41,415 nucleotides of DNA from Asticcacaulis solisilvae (GCF_017875235.1 NZ_JAGGMI010000023.1:1-41415); one strand, 5' to 3'. Counted from the first letter of the stretch, positions 25,689 to 35,068 are shown. Translations and numbers: made by a program. The notes: generated by a model not told the origin, from the letters alone.

Positions 25689-28409
25689 ATGACCTTTTCA
25701 ACGAAGGGCGCCGCGTTCAAGGCCGCGCTGATGACGGGCGTGGCTCTGTTTGCGGGCTATGCCGAGGCGCAGGCCGCAGAAGCCGCCGGTGACGACGCAC
25801 AGGAAGTCGTCGTCCGCGGCCGCCGCCCGCTGGCGGAAAGCGAAGCCGCCGCTCTGCGCGTGCAGAAGAATTCCGACTCGCTGGTCAGCGTTCTTTCGGC
25901 CGACGCCATCGGCGACCTGCCCGACCAGAACATTGCCTTCGCCATTGGCCGCCTGCCGGGCGTCGGTGTTGAGCGTGACCAGGGCCAAGCCCGCTATGTC
26001 AATCTGCGTGGCATGCCGCGCCGGTGGGCGACCATCTCATTCGATGGTCTGGGTGTCGTGTCGGCCGAAGGCCGCGACTCGCGTTTCGACAATATCCCCT
26101 CGGCCATCGCGTCGCAGGTCACCGTCCAGAAGGCGATCGTGGCCTCGATGCCAGGTGATACGGTCGCCGGCAATATCGACATTCGCACGCGCCGCGCGTT
26201 TGACTACAATGGCCAGAAGATCACCGGCAAGCTGGGCATCGGCACGGTTGAACTTGGCGGCGGACAGGAATATGACGCCAACCTCGTCTATTCGAACATC
26301 TTCCTGGACGGCAAGCTTGGCGTCGTTGCCCAGGCTTCGCACTATCAGCGTGAAATGGCGACCGAGAACTGGGAAATCGATCCCTACCTGCAGGAGCGCA
26401 CCAATGTTCCGGGCAAGCGTTTTGCCCGCGAGTTCGAATACAAGAACTATCGCCTCACCCGCTATAACGACTCGCTGTCGCTGCGTACGGACTACAAGTT
26501 CGACGATAACAATACGGTCTTTGCTTCGACCATCTGGACGCAGTTCCACGATGATGAACTGCGCGACAACTTCATCGTCCGCCTCGACCAGGGCACGAGC
26601 GCGACCAAGGTCGCCTATAACAGCGACGCCTATTTCACGGCCAATGATCCCACCCAGGGCACCGTCTACGGCGCGCGCCTGAACGGCCGAGTCGACTACC
26701 GCGACTCCAAGGAATCGCTCGGTACGACGACGATCGGTGGCGAACACCGCTGGAGTGACTTCGATATCTCGTGGCGCGTCAACCAAACCCAGGCGTCGAA
26801 CGGCGCAGACCAGCCGGTTGGCTTTGCTTTCCAAAGCCCGTCGACCTTCAGCGCCCGCCCGACCGTCGATTACGACTTCCGCAATCCGGACAAGGCGACC
26901 GTCAGCCTGTTTGTCACGGGAGGCACCGACACGGCTCGCACCAAGGGCGCCGCCGTGGCTTCGGCGGAATCGTTCTCGACGCCGCTGACCTCGGTCTTCC
27001 GCATCGAAGGTGGTGAACTGACCATCGCCGACACGGCCAAGATCGACATCGACCACAGGACGCAGCTGTTCGGCCGTGCTACCAAGGTTGAGTTCGGTGG
27101 CCTGGTCACGGCGCGCCGCAAGAAGAACAACCCCGTCCAGTACACCGGCACGCCGGCGACACTGACGGCCAAGGGCATTGCTTCGCCGACCTATTCCAGC
27201 ATGACGACGAACATCCCATACAAGGGTGAGCAGACGCTGGGCTTTACCTTCAACTACACGGACAAGGCCGCCACCAACGCCTTCGTGGCAGCCGCCGACA
27301 AGGCCGGCGCCCTTGTTCGCGACGACGCCGCTGCCGCCCAGAACTTCTGGCGCGTGACGGAAACCCAGACGGCCGGTTATGCCATGGCGACGACCGACAC
27401 GGGCTGGGGTAATCTGGTCTACGGCGTGCGCGTTGAAAAGGTCCAGAACACTGGTGAAGCCTTGGTCAACTTTGCGACCAGCGGACCGGCGGACTACCGT
27501 GTCGTCCACACCGAAAGTGAAGACACCCTGGCCTATCCCAGCGTCCACGTGAACTGGAACGTCCGCGACGACCTGAAGGCGCGCTTCAGTGTTACCTCGA
27601 CGGCCTCGCGCCCCGACTTTGACGATCTGCGTCCGAATTTCACCTACAGCGATGCCAACCAGACGGTCAGCGGCGGCAACCCCGACGCGAAGCCGGAGAA
27701 GCAGACGGGCTTCGACGCCTATCTGGAATGGTATCCCAAGAACGGCTTCGTCATGGCCGGCTTCTTCTACAAGGATATCAAGGACGTGCTGTTCAGCCAG
27801 AGCGGCGTCTTTAACCGCGACGTCCTCAATACGGGTACGACCGATCGTTCGGGCTACACTCTGACGACCCTGCGCAACGGCGGCAATGGTCACCTTAGCG
27901 GCTTCGAAGTCTACGCCTCACAAACGGCCGAAGACTTTGTCGCCGACAACAACCTGCCGTCCTGGCTGGGTGGCTTCGGCGTTCGCGCCTCGGCGACCCT
28001 GGCCAATTCGGAAGTCACGGTGCCTGGCGCCGCTGGCGTTCCGGACCGCACCGTCAGTCTGCCGGGCACGTCGGACGGCGTCTACAACCTGCAGGCCACC
28101 TACGAAAAGTACGGCCTGACCGTGCGCCTGGCTTATCAGTACCGCACGGACTGGATACAGGACATCGGCGGCTACACCCTGGCCGGCACGCGCGTCGTGG
28201 CTGCTGACAACGGCGACGTCTACTGGGACGGTGACGAGGAAATCGACCTGTCGGTCCGCTACCAGATCAATTCGAACCTGGAATGGTACCTCGACGCGTC
28301 GAACATCGGCAACCAGCCGGCCGTCCGCTATGGCGCTACGGAAGACAAGCCGATCGAACACGAGCGCTTTGGTCCGCGCTACTCGACCGGTATCCGCTTC
28401 AACTTCTGA
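25689..28409 (+). CDS. TonB-dependent outer-membrane receptor
   Basis: The protein has 906 residues from ATG 25689. The signal peptide runs to about AEAQAAEA (residue 31). A TonB-box-like EVVVRG comes soon after. The plug domain (about 50-170) contains GDLPDQNIAFAIGRLPGVGV and ARYVNLRGM. The rest is a 22-strand barrel that ends in phenylalanine (GIRFNF), the outer-membrane insertion signal. It fits the Xanthomonas/Caulobacter type of TonB receptors, which import carbohydrates, phosphorylated compounds or metals. No partner gene next to it reveals the substrate. A terminator follows. Confidence 0.92.
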   Translation: MTFSTKGAAFKAALMTGVALFAGYAEAQAAEAAGDDAQEVVVRGRRPLAESEAAALRVQKNSDSLVSVLSADAIGDLPDQNIAFAIGRLPGVGVERDQGQARYVNLRGMPRRWATISFDGLGVVSAEGRDSRFDNIPSAIASQVTVQKAIVASMPGDTVAGNIDIRTRRAFDYNGQKITGKLGIGTVELGGGQEYDANLVYSNIFLDGKLGVVAQASHYQREMATENWEIDPYLQERTNVPGKRFAREFEYKNYRLTRYNDSLSLRTDYKFDDNNTVFASTIWTQFHDDELRDNFIVRLDQGTSATKVAYNSDAYFTANDPTQGTVYGARLNGRVDYRDSKESLGTTTIGGEHRWSDFDISWRVNQTQASNGADQPVGFAFQSPSTFSARPTVDYDFRNPDKATVSLFVTGGTDTARTKGAAVASAESFSTPLTSVFRIEGGELTIADTAKIDIDHRTQLFGRATKVEFGGLVTARRKKNNPVQYTGTPATLTAKGIASPTYSSMTTNIPYKGEQTLGFTFNYTDKAATNAFVAAADKAGALVRDDAAAAQNFWRVTETQTAGYAMATTDTGWGNLVYGVRVEKVQNTGEALVNFATSGPADYRVVHTESEDTLAYPSVHVNWNVRDDLKARFSVTSTASRPDFDDLRPNFTYSDANQTVSGGNPDAKPEKQTGFDAYLEWYPKNGFVMAGFFYKDIKDVLFSQSGVFNRDVLNTGTTDRSGYTLTTLRNGGNGHLSGFEVYASQTAEDFVADNNLPSWLGGFGVRASATLANSEVTVPGAAGVPDRTVSLPGTSDGVYNLQATYEKYGLTVRLAYQYRTDWIQDIGGYTLAGTRVVAADNGDVYWDGDEEIDLSVRYQINSNLEWYLDASNIGNQPAVRYGATEDKPIEHERFGPRYSTGIRFNF

Positions 28410-28432
28410 CTCTAAAAACAATCCAGATCCTT

Positions 28433-28463
28433 GCGCCGCTGCCTCGTGCAGCGGCGCTTTTTT
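28433..28463 (+). terminator. Rho-independent terminator after the TonB receptor gene
   Basis: GCGCCGCTGC (28433-28442) pairs perfectly with GCAGCGGCGC (28448-28457), followed by six Ts. Confidence 0.9.
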
Positions 28464-28558
28464 GTCCGCTGTTAACGGTCTTGCTTAGCCTGGATTTAAG
28501 CCGGAGGAGATAGGATCACCTTGCCGGAGCGTGATCCGGCGCAGCCGGAGGTACGCCG

Positions 28559-28771
28559 ATGAGCAGTGCCATTCCACCTGTTGGCGACATCCAGGGTACG
28601 GCCAAGGTCCAGTACGTGCTACCGCCCAAGCCGGTCGAATACGTCTCGGCCGCCGGCAAGTCGGACGGCGGCGGGTTTGGTCCGGCCGTCGAAGTCACCT
28701 TGTCGAAGAACGCCCAGGCCGCGTTGAAGGCCAAGATGGGCACGACGACGGAATTCGGCGACGGTCGCTAA
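28559..28771 (+). CDS. Small protein of unknown function
   Basis: The 70-residue frame starts at an ATG with GGAGG 7 nt before it. The composition is Gly/Pro/Lys-rich, with KVQYVLPPKPVEYVSAAGKS and the tail VTLSKNAQAALKAKMG. The segment LSxxAQAAL is common in short alphaproteobacterial proteins, but I know no function. No signal peptide or membrane helix is present. It lies between a terminator and the rarA promoter, thus a single-gene unit. The leader contains a GGATCAC/GTGATCC inverted repeat at 28513-28537. Confidence 0.6.
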   Translation: MSSAIPPVGDIQGTAKVQYVLPPKPVEYVSAAGKSDGGGFGPAVEVTLSKNAQAALKAKMGTTTEFGDGR

Positions 28772-28789
28772 GCGGATCAGGAAAAGTCA

Positions 28790-28817
28790 TTGAAACACAG
28801 GACAAACGTTCTATATT
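28790..28817 (+). promoter_or_regulatory. Sigma-70 promoter of rarA
   Basis: TTGAAA (28790-28795) and TATATT (28812-28817) are spaced by 16 bp. The predicted transcription start is at or next to the A of the ATG at 28824, which implies a leaderless mRNA. No ribosome-binding site is seen. Confidence 0.6.
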
Positions 28818-28822
28818 TGTTT
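28808..28822 (+). promoter_or_regulatory. LexA-like box overlapping the rarA -10
   Basis: GTTC (28808-28811), seven bases, then GTTT (28819-28822) matches the alphaproteobacterial SOS box GTTC-N7-GTTC at 7 of 8 fixed positions and overlaps the -10 element, where a repressor would block transcription. Confidence 0.4.
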
Positions 28823-28823
28823 C

Positions 28824-30170
28824 ATGGCCGCTTCTCCCACAGCCGACCTGTTCGGCGACACCCAGCCCGTCATCCGTGACGCCCTGCCTAAGGTCGATGA
28901 GGCCGCAAAGCCGCTGGCGGACCGCCTGCGGCCGAAATCTGTTGCCGAGGTCGTCGGCCAGGATCACCTCCTGGGGCCGGACGGCGCCATATCGCGGCTG
29001 ATCGAACGCGGTTTCCTGCCCAGCCTGATCCTGTGGGGGCCGCCCGGTGTCGGCAAGACGACCATTGCGCGCCTGCTGGCTGAGGCCGCGGGGTATGAAT
29101 TCCAGCAGATTTCCGCTGTCTTTTCCGGCGTCGCCGACCTGAAGAAGGTGTTCGAGGCGGCGCAGCAGCGTCACCGCATGGGCGCGCGCACCGTGCTATT
29201 CGTCGATGAGATACATCGTTTCAACCGCGCCCAGCAGGACAGCTTCCTGCCCTATGTCGAAGCCGGCGTAGTGACCCTGATCGGTGCGACGACCGAAAAT
29301 CCGTCGTTCGAGCTTAACGGCGCGCTTCTGTCGCGGGCGCAGGTCTTCGTCCTGCGCCGGCTGGACGATGCTGCGCTGGACCAGATCATCGATCGCGCCG
29401 AGGACCATATCGGCCACAAGCTGCCCCTGACGGCCGAGGCGCGGGAGACCTTGAAACTGCTTAGCGACGGTGACGGGCGCTATATCCTCAGCCTGGTGGA
29501 ATCGCTCGACCATATGGGCTTCGAAAGCCCCATCGATAGCGACGAACTGCTGGCGCACCTGCAAAAGCGGCGGCCGAACCACGACAAGGACCGGGAAGGG
29601 CACTACAACCTGATCTCGGCCCTGCACAAGGCGGTGCGTGGCTCGGACCCGGACGCGGCGCTTTACTGGCTGGCGCGGATGCTCAATGGCGGCGACGATC
29701 CCCTGTTTATTGCGCGCAGGCTGATCCGCATGGCGTCGGAGGATATCGGCAATGCCGATCCCATGTCGCTCCTGCTGTGTCACGCCGCGCGCGACACCTA
29801 CGAGGTGCTGGGTTCGCCCGAAGGCGAACTGGCCCTGGCCCAGGCGGTTGTCCATATGGCCTCGGCGCCGAAATCGAACGCCATCTACACCGCCTTCAAG
29901 AAGGCCCAGCAACTGGCGAAGGAAACCGGGCATCTCGACCCGCCGGCCGTCATCCTGAACGCGCCGACCAAGCTGATGAAGGATATCGGCTATGGCGCGG
30001 GCTATATCTACGACCCTGACGATCCTGACGGCTTCTCGGGCCAGAACTACTTCCCCGACGGCATGAAGCGCCCGCGCTTCTACGACCCCAAGGGCGATGG
30101 CCACGAAGGCAAGGTGCGGCAAAGGCTGGAGGCCTGGGCGGCCTTGCGCGACCAAAAGCAGAAACGTTGA
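28824..30170 (+). CDS. rarA: Replication-associated recombination protein A
   Basis: RarA (MgsA) has 448 residues and is an AAA+ ATPase that acts at stalled replication forks. Walker A is GPPGVGKTT (72-80) and Walker B is TVLFVDEIHRFN. Sensor 1 is in GATTENPSFELNGALLSR. The C-terminal clamp-loader-like tetramerisation region includes SALHKAVRGSDPDAALYWLA and MASEDIGNADP, both typical of the family. It is followed 31 nt later by an RluA-type gene that may share its transcript. Confidence 0.95.
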   Translation: MAASPTADLFGDTQPVIRDALPKVDEAAKPLADRLRPKSVAEVVGQDHLLGPDGAISRLIERGFLPSLILWGPPGVGKTTIARLLAEAAGYEFQQISAVFSGVADLKKVFEAAQQRHRMGARTVLFVDEIHRFNRAQQDSFLPYVEAGVVTLIGATTENPSFELNGALLSRAQVFVLRRLDDAALDQIIDRAEDHIGHKLPLTAEARETLKLLSDGDGRYILSLVESLDHMGFESPIDSDELLAHLQKRRPNHDKDREGHYNLISALHKAVRGSDPDAALYWLARMLNGGDDPLFIARRLIRMASEDIGNADPMSLLLCHAARDTYEVLGSPEGELALAQAVVHMASAPKSNAIYTAFKKAQQLAKETGHLDPPAVILNAPTKLMKDIGYGAGYIYDPDDPDGFSGQNYFPDGMKRPRFYDPKGDGHEGKVRQRLEAWAALRDQKQKR

Positions 30171-30201
30171 CGCTCGCGCCTATGGTCTGTAGTCAGCGCC
30201 C

Positions 30202-31017
30202 ATGGTCAAGCATTCCCCCCAGCATCTGAAGGCGCTGAAGTCGCAAAAGCCCCGGCCGAAGCAGGTACCGAAGGTCATTCCGGCGTCCAAGCTGCCGCGC
30301 GACATTTCCGAGGCCGATGTCGCCTGGGTCAGGTCGATGGTGATCTTTGAGGACGCCGACATCATGGGCTTCAACAAGCCGTCGGGCCTGTCGAGCCAGG
30401 GCGGGCGTGGCGATCACCACAATCTCGATGACCTGATGTGGGCTTTTGCCCGCTCGAACGGCAAGCGGCCGAAGCTCATCCACCGGCTGGACCGCGATAC
30501 GTCCGGAATATTGCTGGTCGCCAAGACGACGCCGGTCGCGTCCTTCCTCGGCAAGGCGATGATCCGCCGGGCGTTCGAAAAGACCTATCTGTGCCTGGTT
30601 TCCAATGCCGGCCGGCTGCCGGACCGCTTCGAGGTCAATGAGGCGCTCCGCCGGGAAGAACAGGGGCGTGAAGCGTGGTCGCGCGTGTGCGCGCCCGACC
30701 ATCCCGACGCCCTGACGGCCAGTACAGCGTTCGAGGTTCTTGGGCGTTCCGGCGACGCCGCCCTGGTGCGCGCCATGCCGCATACCGGGCGGATGCACCA
30801 GATTCGCGTTCACCTGGCGCATCTTGGTTGTCCGATCGCCGGCGATGCCCGCTATGGCGGCGCGCTCAGCCTTGACGGCCATCCTGTCCGCCGGCTGATG
30901 CTGCACGCCCTGACCCTGAGCTTCCCGCATCCCGTCGGGGGGGACAAGACGCTTTCGGCGCCCGTCGCCGAAGATATGACCGCGCTGTGCGCGGCGCTCG
31001 GTCTGCCCCTGCCGTAG
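30202..31017 (+). CDS. RluA-family pseudouridine synthase
   Basis: The enzyme has 271 residues. HRLDRDTSGILLVAKT contains the catalytic Asp, KTYLCLVSN follows, and HTGRMHQIRVHLAHLGCPI and GDARYGG are the other RluA motifs. It isomerises uridine in rRNA or tRNA. The N-terminus is a basic stretch (HLKALKSQKPRPKQVPKVIP) in place of a full S4 domain, so it resembles RluA or TruC more than RluC/RluD. The target site is not predictable. It is probably co-transcribed with rarA. Confidence 0.88.
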   Translation: MVKHSPQHLKALKSQKPRPKQVPKVIPASKLPRDISEADVAWVRSMVIFEDADIMGFNKPSGLSSQGGRGDHHNLDDLMWAFARSNGKRPKLIHRLDRDTSGILLVAKTTPVASFLGKAMIRRAFEKTYLCLVSNAGRLPDRFEVNEALRREEQGREAWSRVCAPDHPDALTASTAFEVLGRSGDAALVRAMPHTGRMHQIRVHLAHLGCPIAGDARYGGALSLDGHPVRRLMLHALTLSFPHPVGGDKTLSAPVAEDMTALCAALGLPLP

Positions 31018-31197
31018 GTTTTATAAGGGTTTGATAAAGGGTGTGATCACTTAAGGCGCTGAAAAGACAGAATTAATCATCGATTTACCACATGTTTTCA
31101 GCTTTCGCTAAGTCGCTGGATGATAGGTTTGCCCGGTTATTCAACAGGCCACAGAAGGTGGGCCGATTTACTGACCGCGTAGGTCCCGGGTGGGGCG

Positions 31198-32976
31198 ATG
31201 GTAAGCACTGGCAGTTTTTTCCGACGGACGCTTCGGCTGTTCCGAGGTTTACGGACGCCTTTCGGCATATTTGCGCCCCGAGCGGCTGGCAGCCGCAGCG
31301 GTAATGTCTCCATCATTGTCGCCTTTTCGGCCATTCCCATCCTGGCGGCGGCCGGCGGCGGTATCGATTACAGCCGCGTGCTGTCGGCGCGGGCGCACCT
31401 GCAGGATGCCGCCGACAGCGCGGCCATCGCCGCCGCGCTCGACGCGACCGGCGAACTCGGCAATCAGCAAACCGCCGCGGATCGCGCCTTCAAGGCCAAC
31501 ACCAAGGGTATACTCCGCGACGAGTATGACGCCGACGGCGAATTGACCGCGGAAACCAGCAACAACGTCAATGTGATGAAGTTCACCGCGACGGCGGAAG
31601 TGCCGACTTACCTTGTGAGACTGGTCGGCATCGAAACGATCCCCATCAGTGCCGTCGCCAAGGCGGGGGTGAGCATCAACACGGCTGAAATCGTCTTCGT
31701 GCTCGATAACACCGGCTCGATGGCCCAGAACAACAAGATGTCGACGCTGAAGACCAGCCTCGATGCCGTGCTGGCGACCCTTGTCGACCCCGTAACGGGC
31801 AAGAATCTTGGGACAACCAAGGTTGCCCTGGTGCCGTTCGACACTCAGGTCTCCTTGAGCGACGCCAATGGCATGACGGGCTATGCCGGCAATTTCGCTT
31901 CGGTCAGCCAGACCTACACCTGCACCGGCCTGACGGCCGGCCAGTGCGACGCCGTCACGACCAACGCCAAGAACCTGTGCAACTGGGTGACGAACACCTA
32001 TTCGAACTCGGCAGGCACAACCTGTACCGCCAATACGTCAAACTATACCAAGTACAATAACGGCTACTACTACGTCTATACAACGACCTGGTTCAACAAT
32101 CCGTACTATAACAGCAACTGCAACCGCTACTGCGACAACAATACGCGCTACCTGACCTACTACCGGGTCGCGGCGTTCAGCGCGAACAATACGTCGGCCA
32201 GCCAGCAGGGCAATTCGACCACCAACGGTTACTACTGGTCCTATAGCTCGGGCATTGCGCCGTCCTATGTCGGCTACAACAATTACAACCAGTACGCCGG
32301 CAACATCACCTACGGCTATCCCTATACCGGCGGTTACGGCGCTACGGGGTCGACCATCAAGGACAACGACACCATCACGACCAATGACGACCTGCTGGGC
32401 GTCGGTACGGCCAACTGGTCCGGCTGCGTCGTTGACCGTACCAAACCCTACGATGCGCAGGCGGATGCGCCGTCGAGCAGTAATGCAGCGACCCTTTATC
32501 CGGCTGCCAAGTGCGCTACGAACAGCCTGCTGCCGATCGTGCCGCTGACCACCGATATTGCCTCGGTCCGGGCCTACGCCAAGAAGATGACGCCGGCCGG
32601 CAATACCAATGTCACCATCGGTATCCAGTGGGGCATGGAAGTCCTGTCGCCGGCGGCGCCGTTCGAGGGCGGAGCGGCTTTCACCGACGCCACCGTCAGC
32701 AAGTATATGGTAGTGCTTACAGACGGGTTGAACACGCAGAACCGCTGGACGACCAATTCAGCGGAGATTGATGCCCGGATGACCGATGCCTGCACCAATG
32801 CCAAGAAGCTGGGCATCACCGTCTTCACCATCCGCCTGGAACAGGGGAATTCGGAGAAGCTTCAGGCCTGTGCGTCCAATACCGGTTACTACTACAATCT
32901 GTCAAACGCCAGCCAACTCAGTGGAACGCTTGGCAAGATCATGAAGTCTATCAAGAAAATTCGGCTCACTACTTAA
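31198..32976 (+). CDS. TadG-like pilus protein with von Willebrand A domain (paralogue 1)
   Basis: The protein has 592 residues. An N-terminal TadE/G-like segment (residues 35-62, SGNVSIIVAFSAIPILAAAG, then GIDYSRV) anchors it in the inner membrane. The vWA domain begins near residue 162, and its MIDAS is DNTGS (Asp170). Inside the domain, residues about 245-390 are rich in Asn, Tyr and Thr and contain many Cys, probably an exposed insertion. The end LGKIMKSIKKIRLTT is shared with the next gene. TadG proteins belong to Flp/Tad pilus systems or surface adhesion. No other tad gene is in view. The start at 31198 has only a weak GGTGGGG signal. Confidence 0.82.
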   Translation: MVSTGSFFRRTLRLFRGLRTPFGIFAPRAAGSRSGNVSIIVAFSAIPILAAAGGGIDYSRVLSARAHLQDAADSAAIAAALDATGELGNQQTAADRAFKANTKGILRDEYDADGELTAETSNNVNVMKFTATAEVPTYLVRLVGIETIPISAVAKAGVSINTAEIVFVLDNTGSMAQNNKMSTLKTSLDAVLATLVDPVTGKNLGTTKVALVPFDTQVSLSDANGMTGYAGNFASVSQTYTCTGLTAGQCDAVTTNAKNLCNWVTNTYSNSAGTTCTANTSNYTKYNNGYYYVYTTTWFNNPYYNSNCNRYCDNNTRYLTYYRVAAFSANNTSASQQGNSTTNGYYWSYSSGIAPSYVGYNNYNQYAGNITYGYPYTGGYGATGSTIKDNDTITTNDDLLGVGTANWSGCVVDRTKPYDAQADAPSSSNAATLYPAAKCATNSLLPIVPLTTDIASVRAYAKKMTPAGNTNVTIGIQWGMEVLSPAAPFEGGAAFTDATVSKYMVVLTDGLNTQNRWTTNSAEIDARMTDACTNAKKLGITVFTIRLEQGNSEKLQACASNTGYYYNLSNASQLSGTLGKIMKSIKKIRLTT

Positions 32977-32987
32977 CGAATTGTTAA
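32973..32987. promoter_or_regulatory. CtrA-like box TTAA-N7-TTAA
   Basis: TTAA at 32973-32976 and 32984-32987, with exactly seven bases between, match the core CtrA recognition pattern of Caulobacterales. It overlaps the stop of paralogue 1 and lies 175 nt before paralogue 2. Confidence 0.45.
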
Positions 32988-33057
32988 TTCTGTACTGATT
33001 TCAGCGCGGTCAGTATGGCTTATTTCTTGCAGCGAATGAGCTTAAGGGCGTGGAATG

Positions 33058-33100
33058 TTCGGAAATGGAACGCTTTACAGTGTTCCGTTTCCGGATTTTC
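33058..33100 (+). terminator. 14-bp hairpin between the two TadG-like genes
   Basis: TTCGGAAATGGAAC (33058-33071) pairs with GTTCCGTTTCCGGA (33082-33095) with two G-T pairs, around a 10-nt loop. TTTTC follows. It could end paralogue 1 transcripts or shape the leader of paralogue 2; the T-run is short. Confidence 0.45.
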
Positions 33101-33161
33101 CCGATCTTAAGCTTTTACCGTTATCATTCGTCTCACTTGTAGAATTGCAAGGATCACGCGC

Positions 33162-35000
33162 TTGAAATCGCCCATTGGAAGCCGGAACGCCCGGACCGGA
33201 TCGAGCTGGAACCCTGTCGCTGCGTTGCGCCGGTTGTTCGCCGATCGCGGCGGCAATACCGCCATCATCTTTGGCCTGTCGGCATTTGTCATCTTCGGCG
33301 CTGTTGGCGGCGCCATCGATTTTTCCCGCGTCGACAGTGCCCGCAAGCATGTCCAGGACGCGGCCGACGCCGCGCTGTTGCGCGCCATGTCGCTCAGCTA
33401 TTCCAAGTCCGACGACGAACGCAAGCTTGCGGCCGACAAGGCCTTCGACGATAATTTCAGCGACAAGTCCGTCTACGCCATCAACAAGGCGCTGTTGAAG
33501 AGCACGACCGGCAATACGATGGACCAGACCTATACGGTCACGGCCAAGGTCACGAGCTACTTTTCCGCCTTCGTCGGCATCGAGGCATTCGACCTGAACA
33601 TCGTCGCCAAGGCGCAGTCGCAGATGCAGAAATCGGAAATCGCGCTGGTGCTCGACTCGACCGGCTCGATGGCCAGTGACAACAAGATGGTCAATCTCAG
33701 GACGTCGGTCGACAACGTCCTGGCCAGCCTGCTGGTCAACGGCGAAAACGTGTCGAAGACCAAGGTGGCGATCGTTCCGTTCAATACCCAGGTCCGCCTG
33801 ACGCCCGGCACGAACTACGACTATATCAACTATGGCACGCAGAGCGTCTCCGAAGGCTGCAAGAGCGGAACCAACGGTTATCTCTGTAACGTCCTGCGCG
33901 ACACCTATAACAAGGTGTGCAAGACGGCGTCGAATGTCGAAGAGTGCAAGAAGACGGTCAAGGCCTATTACCAGACCTACAAGGTCACGGTCGCCGGCGT
34001 CGAGCGCACCTATTACAACACCTATATGATCGCCAAGGATAACGGTAACGTTCTGAAATACGCCGAGACGTCCTACACGGTCACGACGACCAAGAGCGTA
34101 ACGCCGACGACCTCGACCAATGCCGAAACCGGCGCGACCTCGACGTCGAGCGCCACCCAGACCTCGACCAGCCAGACCCTGGAAACGCAAGGCGGTTCCG
34201 CCGGCACTAACGGCGAATATAACAGCGCCCATGAGGTCAAAAATACCTGCTACAGCGGCACCACGGGGTGCTATACGGAAGTGGCGGCAGGCACGATCAC
34301 CTACAATGCCAACTATGGCAACGGCTACGGCGAAGCGGCGGCGACATCGAAGTCCGCGAACAGCATTTTCGGTGCCGGCGCCGGCACGATGTGGGTGAAC
34401 ACGCCTTACACTTCGGCCAATCACGGCGCCTGGCTGGGCTGCGTCGCGGACCGTACCCAGCCATACGACACCCAAGGTGACGCGCCGAGCTCCGGCAATG
34501 TCGCTACGCTCTATCCGGCGGTCCCGTGCGCCGATACCTCACTGAAGGTCGTCCAGGGCCTGAGTGACAATATCAGCAATGCCCGCACCTTTGTGTCGGG
34601 CATGGTGGCAGGGGGCTCGAACGCCCAGACCAATATCACCATCGGGGTCCAGTGGGGCATGGAAGTCCTGTCGCCCACCGAACCGTTCGGCGGCGGCGTG
34701 GCGTTCAACGACGACACCACACGCAAATACATGATCGTGGTCACCGACGGCGACAACACCAGGAACCGGTGGTGGACCGACAAGGCCAAGATCGACGCGC
34801 GTACGGCGCTGGCCTGCACCAACGCCAAGGCCAAGGGCATTACCGTGTTCGTCATCAAGGTCATCGAAGGCAATTCGGACATGCTGCGCGCCTGCGCCAC
34901 GCGCCCGGACTATTTCTACGACCTGACCAGCGCCAGCCAGATCAATACCGCCCTGTCGGCGGTGTTCGAAGCCATCAAGAAGACCCGCCTGACGGAGTAG
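33162..35000 (+). CDS. TadG-like pilus protein with von Willebrand A domain (paralogue 2)
   Basis: The protein has 612 residues and a TTG start at 33162, supported by AAGGA 8 nt upstream. The layout follows paralogue 1: GGNTAIIFGLSAFVIFGAVG anchor (about 30-55), vWA MIDAS DSTGS (Asp165), then a variable middle, here Thr/Ser-rich (about 305-355), and the shared motif TNITIGVQWGMEVLSPTEPF. It ends AIKKTRLTE. The two genes clearly arose by duplication, and their middles have diverged into unrelated low-complexity sequence. Surface adhesion or pilus assembly is likely, inferred from the family. Confidence 0.82.
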   Translation: MKSPIGSRNARTGSSWNPVAALRRLFADRGGNTAIIFGLSAFVIFGAVGGAIDFSRVDSARKHVQDAADAALLRAMSLSYSKSDDERKLAADKAFDDNFSDKSVYAINKALLKSTTGNTMDQTYTVTAKVTSYFSAFVGIEAFDLNIVAKAQSQMQKSEIALVLDSTGSMASDNKMVNLRTSVDNVLASLLVNGENVSKTKVAIVPFNTQVRLTPGTNYDYINYGTQSVSEGCKSGTNGYLCNVLRDTYNKVCKTASNVEECKKTVKAYYQTYKVTVAGVERTYYNTYMIAKDNGNVLKYAETSYTVTTTKSVTPTTSTNAETGATSTSSATQTSTSQTLETQGGSAGTNGEYNSAHEVKNTCYSGTTGCYTEVAAGTITYNANYGNGYGEAAATSKSANSIFGAGAGTMWVNTPYTSANHGAWLGCVADRTQPYDTQGDAPSSGNVATLYPAVPCADTSLKVVQGLSDNISNARTFVSGMVAGGSNAQTNITIGVQWGMEVLSPTEPFGGGVAFNDDTTRKYMIVVTDGDNTRNRWWTDKAKIDARTALACTNAKAKGITVFVIKVIEGNSDMLRACATRPDYFYDLTSASQINTALSAVFEAIKKTRLTE

Positions 35001-35068
35001 GTGAGCGCGACACTTGACTTTAGCGGGGCGGCTGGCGACAGTCGCCCTTGGTTTAATAAGTGTTTGAT

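Noticed and set aside
26037..27893. 618-residue open frame on the minus strand over the TonB receptor gene
   Set aside because: It mirrors the codon structure of the receptor gene, which has clear domains and signals. Long antisense frames are common in high-G+C DNA. The product has no recognisable motif.
31092..31304. 70-residue frame overlapping the start of the first TadG-like gene
   Set aside because: MFSAFAKSLDDRFARLF could be imagined as a TadG N-terminus displaced by a frameshift. However, the overlapping frame already supplies a basic lead-in and the anchor, and this frame has no ribosome-binding site. It remains undecided but is not annotated.
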